DNA from: Marchantia polymorpha subsp. ruderalis
Taxonomy: Eukaryota > Streptophyta > Marchantiopsida > Marchantiales > Marchantiaceae
Assembly (NCBI GenBank): GCA_037833965.1
Contig: AP031358.1
Location: 1,992,001 to 2,056,000 of the forward strand
DNA: 64,000 nt
Reading direction: 5' to 3'
The notes beneath the pieces were generated by a model, which searched no databases, was not told where the DNA came from, and was given only the letters and a program-made list of their open reading frames with translations. Below are positions 60,054 to 64,000 of the stretch, in pieces; position 1 is the first letter of the stretch; each line of letters opens with the position of its first letter. A program made the position numbers and the translations under genes.

Positions 60054-61590
60054 CAATCCGACAGTTGTTGTAATTCGCATCATCAAAATATGGGATGCGG
60101 TTTATTCCAATCTTAGGGACTCAAGGAAGGGGTGATATTTGAAGTGGTAGGTTACCGTTGCTGGTGAATGCAATAGTCTAGCCTTGGTTGAAAAGAATGC
60201 ACCATCTAACAACAGAGACGTATCAAAAGTTGACACGATTGGTAATCAGCTTCAAGTTGAGACACTAACATCGTAGAGTATAATCTGCAGAAACCAAAAT
60301 GCCAAATATTGTGCTGATAATAACCCAACGAAGCACAAATGTGGCAGTGACTCGGTTTCGAGCCGCTTCTCGAGAACCCCAAGTGGAGATTGGTAATTTT
60401 TTCTGATGGATAGGGAAGATGGATTCTGGAAATATTGTCCTCGGGGCAAAGTGTGCAGTGCCATGGGGAATCTCGCTTTCTCCTTGCCCGCACGCCTCCA
60501 GTGATGAGGGGAGTTTCGGTTTAAGCTGAAGATAAGACCTCTCTCTTCACCATTATCCTCTTCAGTAGCATATTCGATTTGGCATTATTTTTGTCTAAGA
60601 TCCAGCTATTAAGCTCTGCGAGTAATTACTTTCCCTGGTAGTCCGGGTCCTATTTTGTGTCGCATGGCCTTTGACGATGCATGACAGAACTGCTAGAAGT
60701 GCTGCTCAGACGTCATGTGCATGCATCTGGTGCAGTTCTATTCATCCAATTCGGCCCAGGTTTGTTGCAGCGATCATACGATGTGAGCAGCTTCCTGCGA
60801 CCTCTCTCTGCCCTGTTTCCCCCCTGAGTCCATCGAGTATGATGAGTTTACGAGTAAATTGCCAGCTGTGAGTGAATAAAGTTGATGTTGTGAGATCTGG
60901 CTTTGCAAATTGCAGGAATATGTATGATAGCCTACCTAACCTTGATTGTCGGAGGCATGGAACTACGGTCTGATCTATTTTATTACAAAAATTTTGGATT
61001 TCTACTTCCATCTCGAAGATATCGTAAACAAAGTTGATATAGACAAATATTACCTTTGCGTATCCAGAAGCTTTGATCAGGTATTAGTTTGTGCAATATA
61101 AATCCACGGAAAGGCATTAGATACATAGAAAGATCCAAACACTATCAACGAATTCGCAGTGCATTTGATGAACAGCAATCCTGGACATGGCATCATAGGT
61201 ACAACACTGAACGAGAAACCATAAGGCACGCCAGGATTCATTGAGAGGGAATACGAGATGCTTTTGAGTGCAATTCTAACATCTGGGCAGCGTAGCGACT
61301 GTCTGTAACCCGAGCGGGAGTAAGAGAGATGGGAGCTGGGGCTCTCGCAGAGGACCGCTGGGATCATGTCGAAGGCACGTCCACTCGAAGCGTGGAGTCT
61401 CTGATCTGGGCTCGTCGGCGGAAGCCAGGGGAGTCTGGGGAGATGATGCGGAAGGCACAGCGTGAGGCGGGCGACCGAGCAGCGATCACTTCCCGCTCTG
61501 CGCAGTCGGGGGACAGCGTGCCTGAATGCTTGCCAGCGATCATCCGATGCGATCAGCCTCCAGCCACCACTCTCTGCCTTTTTTTTCCTA
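60054..61590. repeat. large direct duplication, copy 1
   Basis: Two blocks of this interval, 60054-60353 and about 60940-61590, recur in the same order and orientation at 62271-62583 and 62882-63470. The first block shares TCAATCCGACAGT, TCATCAAAATATG, TTAGGGACTCAAGG, TAGCCTTGGTTGAAA and AAGCACAAATGTGGCA. The second shares GATCAGGTATTAGTTTGTGC, CTGAACGAGAAACCATAAGG and the 304-bp GC-rich core at 61274-61577. A third partial copy of the unit's tail (GCGATCATACGATG onward, GAGATCTGGCTTTG, AATTGCAGGA) lies at about 60766-60960. No known transposon family is recognised. Confidence 0.75.
61274..61577. repeat. conserved GC-rich core of the duplication, copy 1
   Basis: These 304 bases match 63160-63463 with no gaps and about 11 substitutions by hand count, while the flanking duplicated DNA is clearly more diverged. 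Open frames of 60-80 codons are preserved on both strands in both copies (minus: TPRFEWTCLRHDPSGPLREP; plus: LAEDRWDHVEGTSTRSVESL). None matches a known family. Confidence 0.75.
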
Positions 61591-62270
61591 TGGGGGGCCA
61601 TGCTTTTATTCGTTCAAAACTGCAGATCCTATCTGTGCATGAGTGCTATTTGGTGAGTGTATTCTTCGAAGAAAAGTAACTCTAGCTCGGGAGGTGATTC
61701 AGTGGAAGACCAATTTGATAAAAGACCTTTGCGACCGAATATTCTTTTCTGCTCGACAAAGAGTTCGTAACATCAATGGGCACTCCGTTCTTCTTGGATG
61801 CTTTTCCAGGGTTCAAAAGATGAATACTCCCCACAGCCCGATGAAAAGTGATAACAAGGGGGCATCCCAATATCAATAGCAACCCACTTAGAGTTGCTTC
61901 GCTGCTTTGTTGAGCATTTGCTTGTCACATCTCCTTTCAGGTAATAAAATGGGATTTTCTAAGCCACGATCCAGTCTGTTGGACTACCGTGAAAGGTGTG
62001 ATGTTCAAAGTGACCAAGCAATGATCTGCTTGCAGCAGAAATTCGGAAAGATAGAGATTTAGCTGGAGATGGTTAATACCTCCCACATTCTCTTTTGGCT
62101 TTGGGAGAGACTGTTTTCTCGACCCCTTCGTCTTGGCTTTTTTTCCGTTGGATTGTCTTCCGACAGTTCGTTTCTTCCGGGGTAGCTATTCTTCCCAATT
62201 TGTGTATATTGTAAGACTCAGGAAGTGAACTAATGAAGCAATAATTGGATCTTTATTCCCAAAGAAAACC

Positions 62271-63470
62271 TATCAATCCGACAGTAATTGCAACTCGCAT
62301 CATCAAAATATGAGATGCGGATCATTTCAATCTTAGGGACTCAAGGGAGTGGTGATCTTTGAAGTGGTAGGGTGCCGTTGCTGATAAGGTGTATGCAAGA
62401 AGCCTAGCCTTGGTTGAAAGAATGTTCCAACTAACTATAGAGACGCATCAAATGTTAACACGATTTGTGCATCAAATGGTACTCAGCTTCAAGTTGAGAA
62501 AGTAACACCGTAGAGTATAATTTGCAGATAGCAAATGCCAAATACTGTGCTGAGAATAACCCAACAAAGCACAAATGTGGCATGGGTGATAAGAGGTTCG
62601 GAAGATGATTAGCTGGCCACTTGAATGTTGTCCAATGATCATGCAAACACTTCTCTTTCTCGCGAAACTTTTTCTGGGTCGATTTTCAAAACATTTGCAG
62701 CTCTCAGCGCTGTCGTCTTGTCTGATCCAGGGACTAGTGGATGTGATCACTGGTCTTAAAGTTTTTTCGAGAGCACCCTCGCAAAGAATGATACTAGCGC
62801 TGCTGGATTTATCAACAATATCCAGCCGAGATGAGATTTCCAGACATTCGAGGTCATTACAATGCAATTTCTTCTTTTTTTTTTGTTACAAAACTCTTGC
62901 AATGTATTTCCATCTCGAAGACGTCGCAAACGAAGTCGACACAGACAAGTAATATCTTTCGGCATCCAGAAGCCTTGATCAGGTATTAGTTTGTGCTGTA
63001 TTTGATCCACCGAAAGATAGAAAGATCTTAACACTATCAATGAATACATCTGATGAACAGCTCTGCTGGACATGGCATCTTTGGTACAACACTGAACGAG
63101 AAACCATAAGGCACGCCAGGATTCGTGCAGAGACTATAAGAGAGGCTTTTGCGTGGACCTCTAACATCTGGGCAGCGTAGCGACTGTCTGTAACCCGAGC
63201 GGGAGTAAGAGAGATGGGAGTTGTGGCTCTCGCAGAGGACCGCTGGGATCATGTCGAAGGCACGTCCACTCGAAGCGTGGAGTCTCTGATCTGGGCTCCT
63301 CGGCGGAAGCCAGGGGAGTCTGTGGAGATGATGCGGAGGGCACAGCGTGAGGCGGGCGACCGAGCAGCGATCACTTCCCGCTCTGCGCAGTCGAGGGACC
63401 GCGTGCTTGAATGCTTGCCAGCGATCATCCGATGCGAGCAGCCTCCTGTCACCACTCTCTGCCCTCTTTT
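62271..63470. repeat. large direct duplication, copy 2
   Basis: Counterpart of 60054-61590. The space between its two blocks is about 300 bases shorter-to-different from copy 1, which contains an additional partial copy there. Its tail beyond the core (63480-63600: TTTCGAGTACGACGAGTTCA, GTGAGATCTGGCTTCG, AATTGCAGGAGTATA) matches the partial copy at 60766-60960. Confidence 0.75.
63160..63463. repeat. conserved GC-rich core of the duplication, copy 2
   Basis: The gap-free counterpart of 61274-61577. The shared sequence begins TCTAACATCTGGGCAGCG and ends ACCACTCTCTGCC. It could be a short repeat element, an RNA gene or a piece of an unrecognised exon. Confidence 0.7.
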
Positions 63471-64000
63471 TGCCTGGGGTCTTTCGAGTACGACGAGTTC
63501 ACAGGAACCTGCAAGCTCTGAGTGGGTAAAGCTGTTACGGTGGGTGAGATCTGGCTTCGAAAATTGCAGGAGTATATATATATGAATGGCCCAGCCTTGA
63601 CCATCAGAGGCGTCGAGAAATGGCATTCTGAGATGCCATGAGATCGTTGCATATGTGCAACAGCCCAGGCCGCGCTATGAACTAAGAAAATGAAGTTCGT
63701 TCCCCAGACAAGAAGAGATCTGAATAGATTCTGGACTATTTGAGTTGTGATTCTTTATCATCATCCGGCTCTAGGGATGGTCACGGCTCGGCTAAGCCGG
63801 TAAGGCGACGAACAGAATCACATAAGGAATCTTGACAGCTATCATTTGGTCCAGATGACAGCATTGGTTACTTCTTGGCCCAGAAGCTAGTTTGCGCTCG
63901 AGAGTTCAGACCAGCTTCTGTACTCAGACGACGCGCTATAGAGATAATGTCGATATCACGGTGAGAGAAAATTGATGAATTCCAATCCGAGAGAGACGTA

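Noticed and set aside
1-64000. CRISPR arrays, bacterial operons, rRNA or tRNA genes
   Set aside because: The DNA is clearly plant nuclear. I saw no regularly spaced repeat-spacer array, no ribosomal RNA sequence and no convincing tRNA cloverleaf, though tRNAs were not searched computationally.

Overview
This is nuclear DNA of a land plant, most likely a bryophyte and specifically a Marchantia-type liverwort. The evidence is plant-type PEX5, TEN1, CRM-domain and PLS-class PPR genes with short GT-AG introns, plus a gene that looks like an outer-dynein-arm docking factor, as expected in a plant with swimming sperm. There is also a broken copy of a highly repeated protein that I associate with Marchantia polymorpha. 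The species call is inference; no database search was possible.

Layout: 2050-8623 (minus) is PEX5, the PTS1 import receptor, for which I could place 15 coding exons with consistent phases (747 aa). Its GC-rich promoter side runs to about 9.6 kb. An AT-rich, transposon-derived stretch follows (9.6-12.2 kb). At 12291-14048 (plus) a three-exon gene encodes a predicted organellar protein joining an OSB-type WWDNR/PDF motif to nine PPR repeats. It converges on a minus-strand coiled-coil gene (15294-19619) resembling CCDC151/ODAD3, which has two competing last exons. A GC-rich island lies upstream of it (19.7-21.0 kb), then AT-rich decayed Ty1/copia material (21.0-24.2 kb). TEN1, a telomere CST subunit, is a single exon at 24393-24788.

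From 24.8 to 42.2 kb the DNA is gene-poor, of medium GC and without recognisable repeats. The only gene I can support there is a small proline-rich HMA-domain protein (35067-35471). At 42215-45078 (minus) lies a five-exon CRM-domain protein of the CRS2-associated-factor type (714 aa), whose linker carries an exact 40-residue tandem repeat. Another AT-rich fossil block covers 45.8-49.3 kb.

The last 15 kb is repeat-rich. It holds an unrecognised ORF, a 40-bp minisatellite, a foldback element of about 470 bp, a small terminal-inverted-repeat element, a broken copy of the Marchantia-type repeated protein element (about 53.4-58.2 kb), and a duplicated block (60.0-61.6 and 62.3-63.5 kb) with a 304-bp core about 96% identical between copies.

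The recognised genes do not form a pathway. They are ordinary single eukaryotic genes: peroxisome import, organelle RNA work (the PPR and CRM proteins), sperm flagellum, telomere and metal handling. The most interesting points are the OSB-motif/PPR fusion, the duplicated terminal exons of the flagellar gene, an in-frame candidate cassette exon inside PEX5, and the conserved GC-rich core in the 60-63.5 kb duplication.
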